A stretch of DNA of 44,287 bases from Streptomyces sp. WAC 04229 (lineage in GTDB: Bacteria > Actinomycetota > Actinomycetes > Streptomycetales > Streptomycetaceae), in NCBI RefSeq assembly GCF_003947455.1, contig NZ_QHJH01000049.1:1-44287 (forward strand), written 5' to 3'. The notes under the pieces were generated by a model. The model made no database searches. It had not been told where the DNA came from and saw nothing but the letters and a program-made list of their open reading frames with translations. A program made the position numbers and the translations under genes. Positions 1 through 8,107 of the stretch are shown in pieces (positions within the stretch are counted from its first letter, which is position 1; every line of letters begins with the position of its first letter).

Positions 1-785
1 CCTCGAACCCCACCACCCCCATCCTGGTCACCGGCGGTAGCGGCACCCTCGGCGGGCACGTCGTCCCGCTGCTGCGGGCGGCCGGTCACCAGGTGCGGAT
101 CCTCACCCGGCGGCCCCCCTCCGCCGCGGACGACGGCGTCGAGTACGTCACCGGCGACCTCCTGACCGGTGAGGGCGTCGACGCCGCGGTCGGCGGTGTG
201 CACACCGTCCTGCACCTGGCGGGCGGCCCGAAGGGCGACGACGAGGCGACCCGCACCCTGGTGCGCGCCGCCGCGCGGGCCGACGTACGGCACCTCGTGT
301 ACATCTCGGTCGTGGGCGCCGACGCCGTGCCGCTGGCCTGGCTGCGCACCAAGCTGGAGTCGGAGCGGGCGATCGCCGACTCGGGCATCGGCTGGACGGT
401 GATGCGGGCGGCCCAGTTCCACGAGCTGACCCTGACCATGATCGAGAAGATGGTCCGGCTGCCGGTCCTCCCGGCCCCGGGCGGACTGCGCCTCCAGCCC
501 GTCGCCGCCCGCGAGGTCGCCGGACGCCTGGTGGAACTGACCCTGGCGGAGCCGTCCGGCCGGGTCCCCGACATGACGGGCCCCGAGGTCCACGACCTGG
601 CCGCGCTGGCGGGCTCCTACCGCGAGGTCCACGGCCGCCGTCGGCGCCCGAGGCTGCCGGTGCGCATTCCCGGCAAGGCGGGGCGCGCGTACCGCTCCGG
701 CGCCAACCTCACGTTGGCGGGGGCGCTGGTCGCCAAGCTGACCTGGGCGGAGTTCCTGGCGGAACGGGCGGGCCGCGGCCGGTGA
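1..785 (+). CDS. NmrA-like NAD(P)-binding reductase (5' end cut off)
   Basis: The reading frame is open from the first bases, so the true start lies just outside the window. The visible N-terminus carries the Rossmann dinucleotide-binding motif TGGSGTLG directly after a hydrophobic strand (ILVTGG). This marks an atypical short-chain dehydrogenase/NmrA-type protein, a family that includes NAD(P)H-sensing proteins and small quinone or azo reductases. The pattern VEYVTGDLLTGEGVDAAVGG and the later YISVVGAD are typical of the family's second and fourth strands. Total length of about 260 aa fits. The gene converges on the aldo/keto reductase, with a hairpin in the gap. Substrate cannot be told from sequence. 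Confidence 0.85.
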   Translation, partial: SNPTTPILVTGGSGTLGGHVVPLLRAAGHQVRILTRRPPSAADDGVEYVTGDLLTGEGVDAAVGGVHTVLHLAGGPKGDDEATRTLVRAAARADVRHLVYISVVGADAVPLAWLRTKLESERAIADSGIGWTVMRAAQFHELTLTMIEKMVRLPVLPAPGGLRLQPVAAREVAGRLVELTLAEPSGRVPDMTGPEVHDLAALAGSYREVHGRRRRPRLPVRIPGKAGRAYRSGANLTLAGALVAKLTWAEFLAERAGRGR

Positions 786-793
786 CGGCTCCC

Positions 794-826
794 CGGCGCC
801 GCTCACCCGGCTGGTCAGCGGCGCCG
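794..826. terminator. hairpin between convergent reductase genes
   Basis: A perfect 10-bp inverted repeat (arms 794-803 and 817-826, 13-nt loop) lies where the two convergent genes meet. The right arm overlaps the stop codon of the minus-strand gene. No U-tract follows, which is usual for high-GC actinobacterial terminators. Function is inferred from position. Confidence 0.5.
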
Positions 827-1834
827 CAGCGAGGGGTCGAGGAGCGCGGGCGTGGCGTCGAACTTCTCGTGCGCCGCCAGGTCCGTGCCGGGGGCGACGA
901 TCGCGTCGATCGCGTCGAGGACGTCGTCGGAGAGCACGGTGTCCGCGGCGGCGAGCTGCGCGCGCAGGTGGTCCAGGGTCCGGGGCCCGACGAGCGCGGC
1001 GGTGACGGCCGGATGGGCGGTCACGAAACCGAGCGCGAGCTGGATCATGGTGAGTCCGGCCTCGTCCGCGACCGCGGCCAGCTTCTCGACGGCGTCGATG
1101 CGGGCCCGGTTGGCGGGCAGCGAGGTGTCGAACCGCTCCGGCAGGACCGACGAACGGTGCGTGGCGATCTCCCGTCCCGCCCGGACCGCCCCCGACAGCC
1201 ACCCCGAGGCCAGCGGGCTCCACACCAGCACCCCGAGCCCGTACCGCTCGGTCACGGGCAGCACGTGGCTCTCGGCCCCGCGCTGGAGGACGGAGTAACT
1301 GGGCTGCTCGGTGACGTACCGGCCCAGGTGGTGCTCGCGGGCGGCCCACTGCGCCTCGACGATGCGGTACGCGGGGAAGGTCGAGGAGCCGAAGTAGCGG
1401 ATCTTCCCCGCGCGCTGGAGGTCGGTGAGGGCGGACAGCGTCTCCTCGTCGCTGGTGTCCGGGTCCCAGCGGTGGATCTGGTAGAGGTCGACGTGGTCGA
1501 CGCCGAGCCGGCGCAGGCTGTTGTCCAGCTCGGTGACCAGCCAGCGGCGCGAGGCGCCCTTGTGGTTGGGTTCGTCGCTCATCGGCATGTACGCCTTCGT
1601 GGCCAGCACGATGTCCTCGCGGCGGCCTGCGATTGCCTTGCCGACCATCTCCTCGGACTCGCCGCCGCTGTACCAGTCGGCGGTGTCGATGAGGTTGATC
1701 CCTGCCTCCAGGGCGGCGTCGACGAGGGCGGTGGCCTCCTCCTGGGTGGTGCGTCCGATGCTGCCGAAGTTCATGGCGCCGAGCGCGAGCGAACTGACCT
1801 GCACGCCGGTGCGGCCCAAGGTGCGGTACTGCAT
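815..1834 (-). CDS. aldo/keto reductase
   Basis: A 339-aa NAD(P)H-dependent oxidoreductase of the aldo/keto reductase (YajO/PLR-like) group with a TIM-barrel fold. The catalytic tetrad is visible: Asp50 and Tyr55 in NLIDTADWY, Lys80 in LATKAYM, and His121 in LYQIHRWDP. The N-terminus MQYRTLGRTG is the canonical family start. I chose the ATG at 1834 over longer in-frame extensions because GGAGGA stands about 6 nt upstream. It is transcribed away from a TetR gene with a repeated operator-like sequence in the gap, so it is probably the TetR target. Physiological substrate unknown. Confidence 0.93.
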   Translation of the reverse strand: MQYRTLGRTGVQVSSLALGAMNFGSIGRTTQEEATALVDAALEAGINLIDTADWYSGGESEEMVGKAIAGRREDIVLATKAYMPMSDEPNHKGASRRWLVTELDNSLRRLGVDHVDLYQIHRWDPDTSDEETLSALTDLQRAGKIRYFGSSTFPAYRIVEAQWAAREHHLGRYVTEQPSYSVLQRGAESHVLPVTERYGLGVLVWSPLASGWLSGAVRAGREIATHRSSVLPERFDTSLPANRARIDAVEKLAAVADEAGLTMIQLALGFVTAHPAVTAALVGPRTLDHLRAQLAAADTVLSDDVLDAIDAIVAPGTDLAAHEKFDATPALLDPSLRRR

Positions 1835-1920
1835 GACGAATTCCTCCGGACGGGGGAGACGGGGGGCATGACTTGGTCGCGGGTCCGCTGCTCTGGCATC
1901 ATGGAAGGCCAAGTGGAACC

Positions 1921-1957
1921 CTGTCCCGTTTAACGATACGGAACAGTGTCCCGTTTA
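1921..1957. promoter_or_regulatory. putative TetR operator in divergent promoter region
   Basis: Three alternating half-sites are visible: CTGTCCCGT (1921-1929), ACGGAACAG (1938-1946) and TGTCCCGT (1947-1954). The first and second form one inverted repeat and the second and third form another, each with a single mismatch. The 11-mer TGTCCCGTTTA recurs as a direct repeat at 1922 and 1947. The site sits between the aldo/keto reductase and the TetR gene, a classic place for autoregulated divergent control. Binding is inferred. Confidence 0.6.
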
Positions 1958-1993
1958 GCAACGCCGCTCGGCGTCGGCGGAGGGAATGGCACG

Positions 1994-2605
1994 GTGAAGG
2001 ACGGCCAAGAGGTCACGAGGGACGGCTCGGGCGCCGCGGGGCACGCGGCCCGCCCCAAGCGCGCGGACGCGCGGCGCAACGAGAAGACGCTGCTCGACGC
2101 GGCCGCCGCGGTGTTCGTACGGTCGGGCGTGGAAGCCCCCGTCCGCGACATCGCGGCCGAGGCCGGCGTCGGAACGGCCACGATCTACCGCCACTTCCCG
2201 ACCCGGGCCGACCTGATCATCGGCGTCTACCGGCACCAGGTGGAGGCGTGCGCCGAGGCGGGCCCCGCCCTGCTGGCGAGCGCCCCGACGCCGTACGACG
2301 CGCTCGCGCGCTGGATCGACCTCTTCGTCGACTTCCTGGTCACCAAACACGGCCTGGCCGGGGTCCTCCAGTACGACAACGCGGGTTTCGAGGCCCTGCA
2401 CACGTACTTCCTCGACCGCCTGGTCCCGGTGTGCACCGACCTCCTGGACGCCGCGTCCGCCGCCGGGGAGATCCACTCCGACGTACGCGCCATCGCCCTC
2501 ATGCGCGGCGTCGGCAACCTGTGCATCGGCGCGGAGAACGACCCGCGCTACGACGCGCGGCAGCTGGTGGGGCTGCTGATCGGGGGGTTGCGGGGGAGGG
2601 ACTGA
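1994..2605 (+). CDS. TetR/AcrR family transcriptional regulator
   Basis: A 203-aa repressor-type protein. The N-terminal helix-turn-helix is clear at residues about 50-70 (VRDIAAEAGVGTATIYRHFP), preceded by the first helix KTLLDAAAAVFVRSG. The C-terminal ligand-binding region (SYVLDRLVPVC-like helices, ending in GLLIGGLRG) is of normal length. A GTG at 1994 with GGAGGG at 1979-1984 is preferred. The in-frame GTG at 1946 would lie inside the putative operator. It is divergent from the aldo/keto reductase and likely represses that gene and itself. Confidence 0.9.
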   Translation: MKDGQEVTRDGSGAAGHAARPKRADARRNEKTLLDAAAAVFVRSGVEAPVRDIAAEAGVGTATIYRHFPTRADLIIGVYRHQVEACAEAGPALLASAPTPYDALARWIDLFVDFLVTKHGLAGVLQYDNAGFEALHTYFLDRLVPVCTDLLDAASAAGEIHSDVRAIALMRGVGNLCIGAENDPRYDARQLVGLLIGGLRGRD

Positions 2606-2691
2606 AACGGGGGCTCAGCCCGTGTGCCGCTCCAGGCTCCGTCGACCGAGCCGCGGTGCTCGACTTCGGTACCCCGCCCCCCCTTGGCCTC

Positions 2692-2706
2692 AGGTGCGCC
2701 GCACCT
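2692..2706. terminator. short hairpin between convergent genes
   Basis: A 6-bp perfect inverted repeat (AGGTGC, 3-nt loop, GCACCT) lies at the convergent end of the TetR gene and the next minus-strand gene. It is short, so its role as a terminator is tentative. Confidence 0.3.
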
Positions 2707-3359
2707 CAGTCCTGGTGAGCGGCCACCCGAGTCCACAGTGAGAGGTCACTGCTCGTCGCGACGGCGAGCGTCTGCCCGGAAGGCGAGAAACCGACCGCCC
2801 GGATCTCGGAGTAGGAGGCGTGGAAGATGTGCCACCATCGCTCCCCGTGCGGACCGGCGTGGGGCAGGCCCCCGTCGCGGGACAGCAGAACCCGGTCGTT
2901 GGGCCAAGCCGGGGTGACGACCTCCAAGGTCCAACCGTCCCCGGTGGTGCGGTGAAGCCCTCCGCCGAAGAGCCCGGCGATGTGCACGCGGCTGCCGACG
3001 ACGGGTCCCAGTCCAGGGCAGGTCAGATCCGGGACCAGGTCGGGTGTGTCGTCCTCAGGGTCAGGCTCACGGTTCCTGGCGATCTTCTCCCCTGTGACCG
3101 CCTCGAAGAGACCGTGCCCGTCGTGGGAGACGACCATCACGAGATCGAGGCCGCTGTCGGGATGCGCGGCGAACCCGACCCCGAGCAGCCCACCGACCGG
3201 TGTGAACGCTACGGGCCGCCAAGGATCGGGTGCCGGCACCACGGGCGCCGCGAGAAGCCGGTCTCGCATGGCCCGCTGGTACTCCGAGAGTTCCGGCTCA
3301 CGCGCCGTCGGCGGCTCGGCCTGACCCACCTCTTCCGTCTGCTTCAGCATGCCTGCCAT
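2706..3359 (-). CDS. hypothetical protein with a WD40-like C-terminal blade
   Basis: I do not recognise the family as a whole. The protein is about 217 aa from the ATG at 3359. TTG at 3386 or ATG at 3350 are alternatives, and none has a strong ribosome site. The C-terminus (EIRAVGFSPSGQTLAVATSSDLSLWT) reads like one WD40/YVTN beta-propeller repeat. The middle (VAFTPVGGLLGVGF...LVMVVSHDGHGLFEAVTGEKIAR) looks like further propeller strands. It therefore may be a small, possibly incomplete propeller protein. It has no signal peptide or membrane segment. It stands alone on its strand. Confidence 0.65.
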   Translation of the reverse strand: MAGMLKQTEEVGQAEPPTAREPELSEYQRAMRDRLLAAPVVPAPDPWRPVAFTPVGGLLGVGFAAHPDSGLDLVMVVSHDGHGLFEAVTGEKIARNREPDPEDDTPDLVPDLTCPGLGPVVGSRVHIAGLFGGGLHRTTGDGWTLEVVTPAWPNDRVLLSRDGGLPHAGPHGERWWHIFHASYSEIRAVGFSPSGQTLAVATSSDLSLWTRVAAHQD

Positions 3360-3444
3360 GATCCGCGACCACGCGGCCTCAACCAACGGAGTCGTCGGTG
3401 CTCACCGACAAACGCACGCCCAAGCAGTCCGTGAAGGCGGCTTG

Positions 3445-3458
3445 TTGACCCATGTCAA
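3445..3458. promoter_or_regulatory. inverted repeat TTGAC-CCAT-GTCAA
   Basis: A perfect 5-bp inverted repeat in a locally AT-richer stretch, about 90 bp upstream of the minus-strand propeller-like gene. It could be an operator or contain a -35-like TTGAC. The rest of 3387-3580 holds no credible gene. Confidence 0.25.
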
Positions 3459-3580
3459 GCCATGTTCACAGTCCTCTGCGGCCGAGTACGGGGCGGGATG
3501 AGAGGTGTGAAGGAGGGTCAGTGAGCATTGCGGGCCGGTACGGCCCTGGAGGGCGTCTCACGTGTCCCGTCCGCACGCTG

Positions 3581-3865
3581 TCATGCGGAAGCCACCACCT
3601 CGCCGGCCATGATCCGGGGAGGGTTGGGAAGCAGCGAGGCAAGGTTGTCCCGCACGAAGTCCGCGGCACTCGAGATCGATTCGTCGGCACCGGCCCGGTC
3701 CTGGAAGACGCTGGTCGAGACCATCACTCCGTCCCCGGCATCGATCCAGTAGTAGGCGACGAAACCGGAGACCTGGCGCATGAGCGGCACGAACCCCTCG
3801 TTCACGAGCCGTGCGGCCTCGGCCGGGTCGGTCACCCCTTCGTACCGCCGGACTGCTGCGTACAT
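3581..3865 (-). CDS. small ABM-like alpha/beta protein, function unknown
   Basis: A 94-aa protein beginning MYAAVRRYEG. GAGGAG lies 7 nt before its ATG at 3865, which excludes the longer frame upstream. The pattern strand-helix (DPAEAARLVNEGFVPLMRQVSGF) then strands (VAYYWIDAGDGVMVSTSVFQD) then helix (ISSAADFVRDNLASLL) resembles the dimeric ferredoxin-like antibiotic-biosynthesis-monooxygenase (ABM) or stress-responsive barrel fold. Small Streptomyces proteins of this shape are common, and no catalytic residue can be assigned. The approximately 300 bp between this start and msrA holds no gene I can support. Confidence 0.75.
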   Translation of the reverse strand: MYAAVRRYEGVTDPAEAARLVNEGFVPLMRQVSGFVAYYWIDAGDGVMVSTSVFQDRAGADESISSAADFVRDNLASLLPNPPRIMAGEVVASA

Positions 3866-4167
3866 CACCAAGCTCCTCACGGCGTTCCGGGCTCGTCCTC
3901 TGCTGAGACGTCGTACCTCTGCGACGGCTGCCCGGCTCGTGAAGCCTCCGGCAATCACCTGAAGGGCCGCCTCGGGTGATCCGAACGGCGGTCGCCGGCC
4001 CGGGCACACCGCCCTGCGTACGTCCGCCACGGGAAGGCACTGACGTGGAGTGGAGCACGGCCTGGAATCGCTGGGTGCCCTCGGGTGTTGCACGGGAAGG
4101 GCAAGGGTGGCCGGTGTGTGAGCCGGGTGGCCCGAGTGATCTAGATGACTGGTATTGGAGGGCCACC

Positions 4168-4680
4168 ATGGCTGCGCAGACACAGAGGGCCGTGCTCGCG
4201 GGCGGATGCTTCTGGGGGATGGAGGAGCTGATCCGCCGGCTTCCCGGCGTCACCGCGACCCGGGTCGGTTACACCGGGGGAGACGTGCCGAACGCGACGT
4301 ATCGCAACCACGGCACCCACGCGGAGGCCATCGAGATCCTCTACGACCCGGAGCAGACCGACTACCGCGCGCTGCTGGAGTTCTTCTTCCAGATCCACGA
4401 CCCGAGCACCAAGAACCGCCAGGGCAACGACATCGGGCTCAGCTACCGCTCGGCGATCTACTACGTCGACGACGAGCAGAAGCGGATCGCCGAGGACACG
4501 ATCGCGGACGTGGACGCCTCCGGCCTGTGGCCCGGCAAGGTCGTCACCGAGGTGGAGCCGGTCGGGCCCTTCTGGGAGGCCGAGCCCGAGCACCAGGACT
4601 ACCTGCAGCGCTACCCCGACGGCTACACCTGCCACTTCCCGCGGCCGGGGTGGCGGCTGCCGGTGCGCGCCGACGGATGA
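4168..4680 (+). CDS. msrA: peptide-methionine (S)-S-oxide reductase
   Basis: A 170-aa cytoplasmic repair enzyme that reduces methionine-S-sulfoxide in proteins or free methionine. The diagnostic GGCFWG motif is at the N-terminus, with nucleophilic Cys at residue 14. The conserved RVGYTGG, HAEAIEIL and PFWEAEPEHQDYLQ blocks follow. A further Cys near the C-terminus (GYTCHF) could serve as resolving residue. The ATG at 4168 has GGAGGG six nt upstream. The gene is followed by a very strong hairpin and is probably monocistronic. Confidence 0.97.
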   Translation: MAAQTQRAVLAGGCFWGMEELIRRLPGVTATRVGYTGGDVPNATYRNHGTHAEAIEILYDPEQTDYRALLEFFFQIHDPSTKNRQGNDIGLSYRSAIYYVDDEQKRIAEDTIADVDASGLWPGKVVTEVEPVGPFWEAEPEHQDYLQRYPDGYTCHFPRPGWRLPVRADG

Positions 4681-4701
4681 GCGGTTGACCGGCGGTCGAG
4701 T

Positions 4702-4745
4702 GGTCGACAGCCCGGCCCTCCAGTCGGGGGGCCGGGCTGTCGACC
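4702..4745. terminator. strong bidirectional terminator hairpin
   Basis: A perfect 17-bp inverted repeat (arms 4702-4718 and 4729-4745, 10-nt loop) lies between the convergent msrA and the minus-strand hypothetical gene. Its length and placement make termination from both sides very likely. Confidence 0.85.
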
Positions 4746-4746
4746 G

Positions 4747-5865
4747 TCACTGGGGGAGGGTCGCCGGGCTGCCGCCGTTCGCCTCGTAGCCCGCCACCGC
4801 GAGCGCGCGGTAGACCGCGAACTCCGCCGCCGGGTCGCTGGACAGGGTCCAGGGCAGGGCGCCGACGTGGCCGTCGATCACTATCAGCTGGTTCATGGCC
4901 TCGGCCCAGCGCTCGCCGCGGACCAGGAAGAAGACCAGCAGGTGGCGGACGTGCGCCTGCATCGGGTCGTCCGGGCGGGCCGAGTGCACCGCGTGCAGGG
5001 CGCCGTGGACGGCCTTGGTGACGACCTCGCTCTGGTAGAAGCCGCTGACCAGGTTGACCTCGGGCATGTGCTCGAAGACGGCGAAGAGCGGCATCGCCGC
5101 GAGGAGGGAACCGCGCGGGGCGCGGGCCGCGGCCGCCTCCGCGAAGGAGTACGCCAGGTCGCGCGAGCCGTGCCACTTCTCGCACCAGTAGTGCAGGGCC
5201 GCCAGGTGCGCGCCCATGTGGTTCGGGGCGCGGTCCAGGATCTTCAGCCAGAGCTGTTCGAAGTCCTCGCGCGGATAGCCGAGGCCACGGGCCACCGACA
5301 GCTCGACGATGTACGGGATCGGATCCCCGGGGGCCAGCAGCGCCGCCTCCGAGCAGGCCGACTTCGCCTCCTCCATGATGATCCGGAAGTCGTCCGTGCC
5401 CGGCGTCGCCGTCCGCCAGGCCTGCTGCACCAGGAACTCGGCGTGCACCGCCGCCCCGCCCGCGTCCTTCGGCGCCTCGGCCCGCCACACCCGCAGCCAC
5501 TGCCCGCCCGGTGTGTCCCCGACACCGCCCGGCCGCTGCCGCAGCTCCAGCGACGCGGCACCCGCGAAGGCCTGCACCCGCTGCCAGCGCCGCTCGCTCT
5601 CCGCCTCCGTGCCCGCGAGGAGCTGCTGCGCCCCCCGGTAGTCCTGCGTGCGCTGCACCAGGTCCAGGACTTCCAGCAGGTCCTGGTCGGGCCCTGGCAT
5701 GCGGATGTCCAGCTCCTCCTCCAGGGCGAAGCCGTAGTTCGCGGGGTCCGCGGCGTCCGGGTGGCCGGGGGACACCAGACCGACCGCGCCTCGCCGGCGC
5801 CGCAGAACGGGGAGCAGCACCACGCACAGCATGGCCAGTGCCATCAGGACCCAGAGAATCTCCAT
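4747..5865 (-). CDS. membrane-anchored helical-repeat protein, function unknown
   Basis: A 372-aa protein starting with one hydrophobic segment (residues 2-20, MEILWVLMALAMLCVVLLPVL) followed by an RRRR stop-transfer, so it is an N-terminally anchored protein. The remainder is rich in Ala and aromatic helices arranged like degenerate TPR or Sel1-type hairpins (for example PNHMGAHLAALHYWCEKWHGSRDLAYSFAEAAAARAP). No catalytic motif is visible. It sits between msrA (convergent) and metB (divergent, 96 bp away). It is a conserved-looking Streptomyces hypothetical; I do not assign a function. Confidence 0.85.
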   Translation of the reverse strand: MEILWVLMALAMLCVVLLPVLRRRRGAVGLVSPGHPDAADPANYGFALEEELDIRMPGPDQDLLEVLDLVQRTQDYRGAQQLLAGTEAESERRWQRVQAFAGAASLELRQRPGGVGDTPGGQWLRVWRAEAPKDAGGAAVHAEFLVQQAWRTATPGTDDFRIIMEEAKSACSEAALLAPGDPIPYIVELSVARGLGYPREDFEQLWLKILDRAPNHMGAHLAALHYWCEKWHGSRDLAYSFAEAAAARAPRGSLLAAMPLFAVFEHMPEVNLVSGFYQSEVVTKAVHGALHAVHSARPDDPMQAHVRHLLVFFLVRGERWAEAMNQLIVIDGHVGALPWTLSSDPAAEFAVYRALAVAGYEANGGSPATLPQ

Positions 5866-5961
5866 GTCTCAAGCGAACCAGACGCCGCCGACAATTGGCC
5901 AACCTGTCCCCCGCCCTGTGGAAAACGCGCGAAGCCCGTCGCGCCGCTACCCTCGGTGCCC

Positions 5962-7116
5962 ATGAGCGACAGGCACATCAGTCAGCACTTCGAGACGCTC
6001 GCGATTCACGCGGGCAACACCGCCGATCCCCTGACGGGCGCGGTCGTCCCGCCGATCTATCAGGTGTCGACCTACAAGCAGGACGGCGTCGGCGGACTGC
6101 GCGGCGGCTACGAGTACAGCCGCAGCGCCAACCCGACCCGCACGGCCCTGGAGGAGAACCTCGCGGCCCTGGAGGGCGGCCGCCGCGGTCTCGCGTTCGC
6201 GTCCGGACTGGCGGCCGAGGACTGCCTGTTGCGCGCGCTGCTGCGGCCCGGCGACCACGTGGTGATCCCGAACGACGCGTACGGCGGCACGTTCCGGCTC
6301 TTCGCCAAGGTCGCCACCCGGTGGGGCGTGGAATGGTCCGTGGCCGACTCGAGCGACCCCGCCGCCGTGCGGGCCGCGATCACCCCGAAGACCAAGGCCG
6401 TGTGGGTGGAGACGCCCTCCAACCCGCTGCTCGGGATCACCGACATCGCGGCCGTCGCCCAGGTCGCCCGCGACGCCGGCGCCCGGCTCGTCGTCGACAA
6501 CACCTTCGCCACGCCGTATCTCCAGCAGCCGCTGGCACTCGGCGCGGACGTCGTCGTGCACTCGCTCACCAAGTACATGGGCGGCCACTCGGACGTCGTC
6601 GGCGGCGCGCTGATCGTGAACGACCAGGAGCTGGGCGAGGAACTGGCGTTCCACCAGAACGCGATGGGCGCGGTCGCCGGGCCCTTCGACTCCTGGCTGG
6701 TGCTGCGCGGCACCAAGACCCTCGCCGTGCGCATGGACCGGCACAGCGAGAACGCGGTCAAGGTCGCCGACATGCTCTCCCGGCACGCGCGCGTGACGAG
6801 CGTCCTGTACCCGGGCCTCCCGGAGCACCCGGGCCACGAGATCGCCGCCAAGCAGATGAAGGCGTTCGGCGGCATGGTCTCGTTCCGCGTCGAGGGCGGC
6901 GAGCAGGCGGCCGTCGAGGTCTGCAACCGCGCGAAGGTGTTCACGCTCGGCGAGTCCCTGGGCGGCGTCGAGTCGCTGATCGAGCACCCCGGGCGGATGA
7001 CGCACGCCGCCGCCGCGGGCTCGGCCCTGGAGGTGCCCGCCGACCTGGTGCGGCTGTCGGTCGGCATCGAGAACGTCGACGACCTGCTGGCGGACCTCCA
7101 GCAGGCCCTGGGCTAG
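5962..7116 (+). CDS. metB: cystathionine gamma-synthase / Cys-Met metabolism PLP enzyme
   Basis: A 384-aa fold-type I PLP enzyme that makes cystathionine from an O-acylhomoserine and cysteine in methionine biosynthesis and transsulfuration. Visible hallmarks are YEYSRSANPTRTALE, the PLP aspartate at 179 in VVDNTFATP, and the Schiff-base lysine at 204 in HSLTKYMGGHSDV. Actinobacterial members can also act as cystathionine gamma-lyase, so the direction is not certain from sequence. No clear Shine-Dalgarno precedes the ATG. TACCCT lies 7 nt upstream, compatible with a leaderless transcript. A long in-frame open extension upstream is rejected because homologs begin here. Confidence 0.95.
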   Translation: MSDRHISQHFETLAIHAGNTADPLTGAVVPPIYQVSTYKQDGVGGLRGGYEYSRSANPTRTALEENLAALEGGRRGLAFASGLAAEDCLLRALLRPGDHVVIPNDAYGGTFRLFAKVATRWGVEWSVADSSDPAAVRAAITPKTKAVWVETPSNPLLGITDIAAVAQVARDAGARLVVDNTFATPYLQQPLALGADVVVHSLTKYMGGHSDVVGGALIVNDQELGEELAFHQNAMGAVAGPFDSWLVLRGTKTLAVRMDRHSENAVKVADMLSRHARVTSVLYPGLPEHPGHEIAAKQMKAFGGMVSFRVEGGEQAAVEVCNRAKVFTLGESLGGVESLIEHPGRMTHAAAAGSALEVPADLVRLSVGIENVDDLLADLQQALG

Positions 7117-7133
7117 CCCCTGGTCCGGGGGCT
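7115..7133. terminator. short hairpin in 16-bp convergent gap
   Basis: AGCCCC (7115-7120) and GGGGCT (7128-7133) form a 6-bp stem with a 7-nt loop spanning the convergent ends of metB and the small membrane protein gene. This is a weak terminator candidate. Confidence 0.35.
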
Positions 7134-7390
7134 CACCAGCCCTCCCAGCCCGTCACGGGTGGGGTCGTCTCCGACGGCGGCTCCACCCAGGGCCGCGCGG
7201 TCAGCGCCCACACGGTGAACGCCACGACCGCGGCGCACAGCAGCAGCCACATCGCGCGGCGGGCGGCCGCCCGCCGCCGCAGCATGCGGCCGCCGCGGCG
7301 CACGGCGTCCGCGTACAGCTCCGGCGGCACGCGCGGTGGCGACTTCTCCATGATCCGCCGGGCGGCGGCCTCCCGCCGCGCGCGGTTCAC
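7133..7390 (-). CDS. small single-pass membrane protein
   Basis: An 85-aa protein starting at GTG 7390, with GGAGG 6 nt upstream. A very basic N-terminal half (RRGGRMLRRRAAARR) is followed by one transmembrane segment at about residues 46-63 (AMWLLLCAAVVAFTVWAL) and a short proline-rich tail. The positive-inside rule puts the N-terminus in the cytoplasm. It lies 100 bp downstream of, and on the same strand as, the sigma-region-4-like gene. The pair could be a regulator plus membrane partner, but the protein is smaller than usual anti-sigma factors and lacks a zinc motif. Confidence 0.7.
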   Translation of the reverse strand: MNRARREAAARRIMEKSPPRVPPELYADAVRRGGRMLRRRAAARRAMWLLLCAAVVAFTVWALTARPWVEPPSETTPPVTGWEGW

Positions 7391-7490
7391 CGCCCCCTCC
7401 TGACGCACCACACGCGCGTACCGGCGGCGGTCCCGCCGGACAGGTGGGACTCGCCGGGCTCGCAGGCCGTTCCCGCCCCGTCCCCGCCCC

Positions 7491-7997
7491 TCACGGCGTG
7501 GCCGCCTTCGCCTTCGCCCCCACCGGACGGGCCGGTGTGGCGGGCGGACGCAGCAGGGTGGCCGTCGCCCGGTCGCAGATCGTGCGTACGCGCTCCACGG
7601 GCAGGCCGAGCAGCGCGGCCGCCTGTTCCTCGGCGACGCCCTCGTACAGCCTGAGGACCAGGATGAGGCGTTCCTGAGGGGTGAGCGCGCCCAGCGGGCC
7701 CACGGGTCGCCGCCGGGGCCGGACCAGGCCGCCGTGCCGGTGCCAGGCACCGCGGGCGAAGCGGGCTGCCAGATACTGCCGGGCCCGGTCGTACGGGTCC
7801 TCGCCGTGCAGCCGGTCCCAGGACGCGTACGTGTGGGCGAGGGACAGCGACAGCAGCCGCCGCGCGCGCGGGTTGGCGTCCGGCGCCTCGGCCGTCAGCA
7901 GGGTGGCGGCCTGCAGCAGCCGCCCCGCCGCGCCCGCGACGAACGCCTCGAACTCCCGGGCCCGGCGGGCATTGTGAGACACATGCCGTTCTCGCAC
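7491..7997 (-). CDS. sigma-70 region 4-like regulatory protein
   Basis: A 168-aa protein with a basic N-terminal helical domain (residues 8-95) and a C-terminal segment GALTPQERLILVLRLYEGVAEEQAAALLGLPVERVRTICDRATATLLR. The latter matches the helix-turn-helix of sigma-70 region 4/ECF sigma factors. The N-terminal part (LLSLSLAHTYASWDRL) is only weakly like region 2. It may be a divergent ECF-type sigma factor or a DNA-binding protein derived from one. GTG 7997 has GGGAGG 4 nt upstream; GTG 7982 is an alternative. It is followed by the small membrane protein on the same strand. Confidence 0.72.
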   Translation of the reverse strand: MRERHVSHNARRAREFEAFVAGAAGRLLQAATLLTAEAPDANPRARRLLSLSLAHTYASWDRLHGEDPYDRARQYLAARFARGAWHRHGGLVRPRRRPVGPLGALTPQERLILVLRLYEGVAEEQAAALLGLPVERVRTICDRATATLLRPPATPARPVGAKAKAATP

Positions 7998-8107
7998 CGC
8001 GCCTCCCGCCCAGACGGCGACGACCCCTGAGGTCTCATATCAGGCCAGGGGTGCCCCGTCGGTCAAGAGTTCGGTCCGAACCGCGCGGTAAAGCCGTTGC
8101 GGGCGCC

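Noticed and set aside
3866..4167. Possible plus-strand gene start upstream of msrA (in-frame from 3976)
   Set aside because: The extra codons have no family similarity, and GGAGGG is placed exactly for the ATG at 4168.
4867..5961. In-frame 365-codon extension upstream of metB
   Set aside because: It is antisense to the anchored helical protein gene and has no homology-like features. MetB family members start at MSDRHISQHFETLAIHAG.
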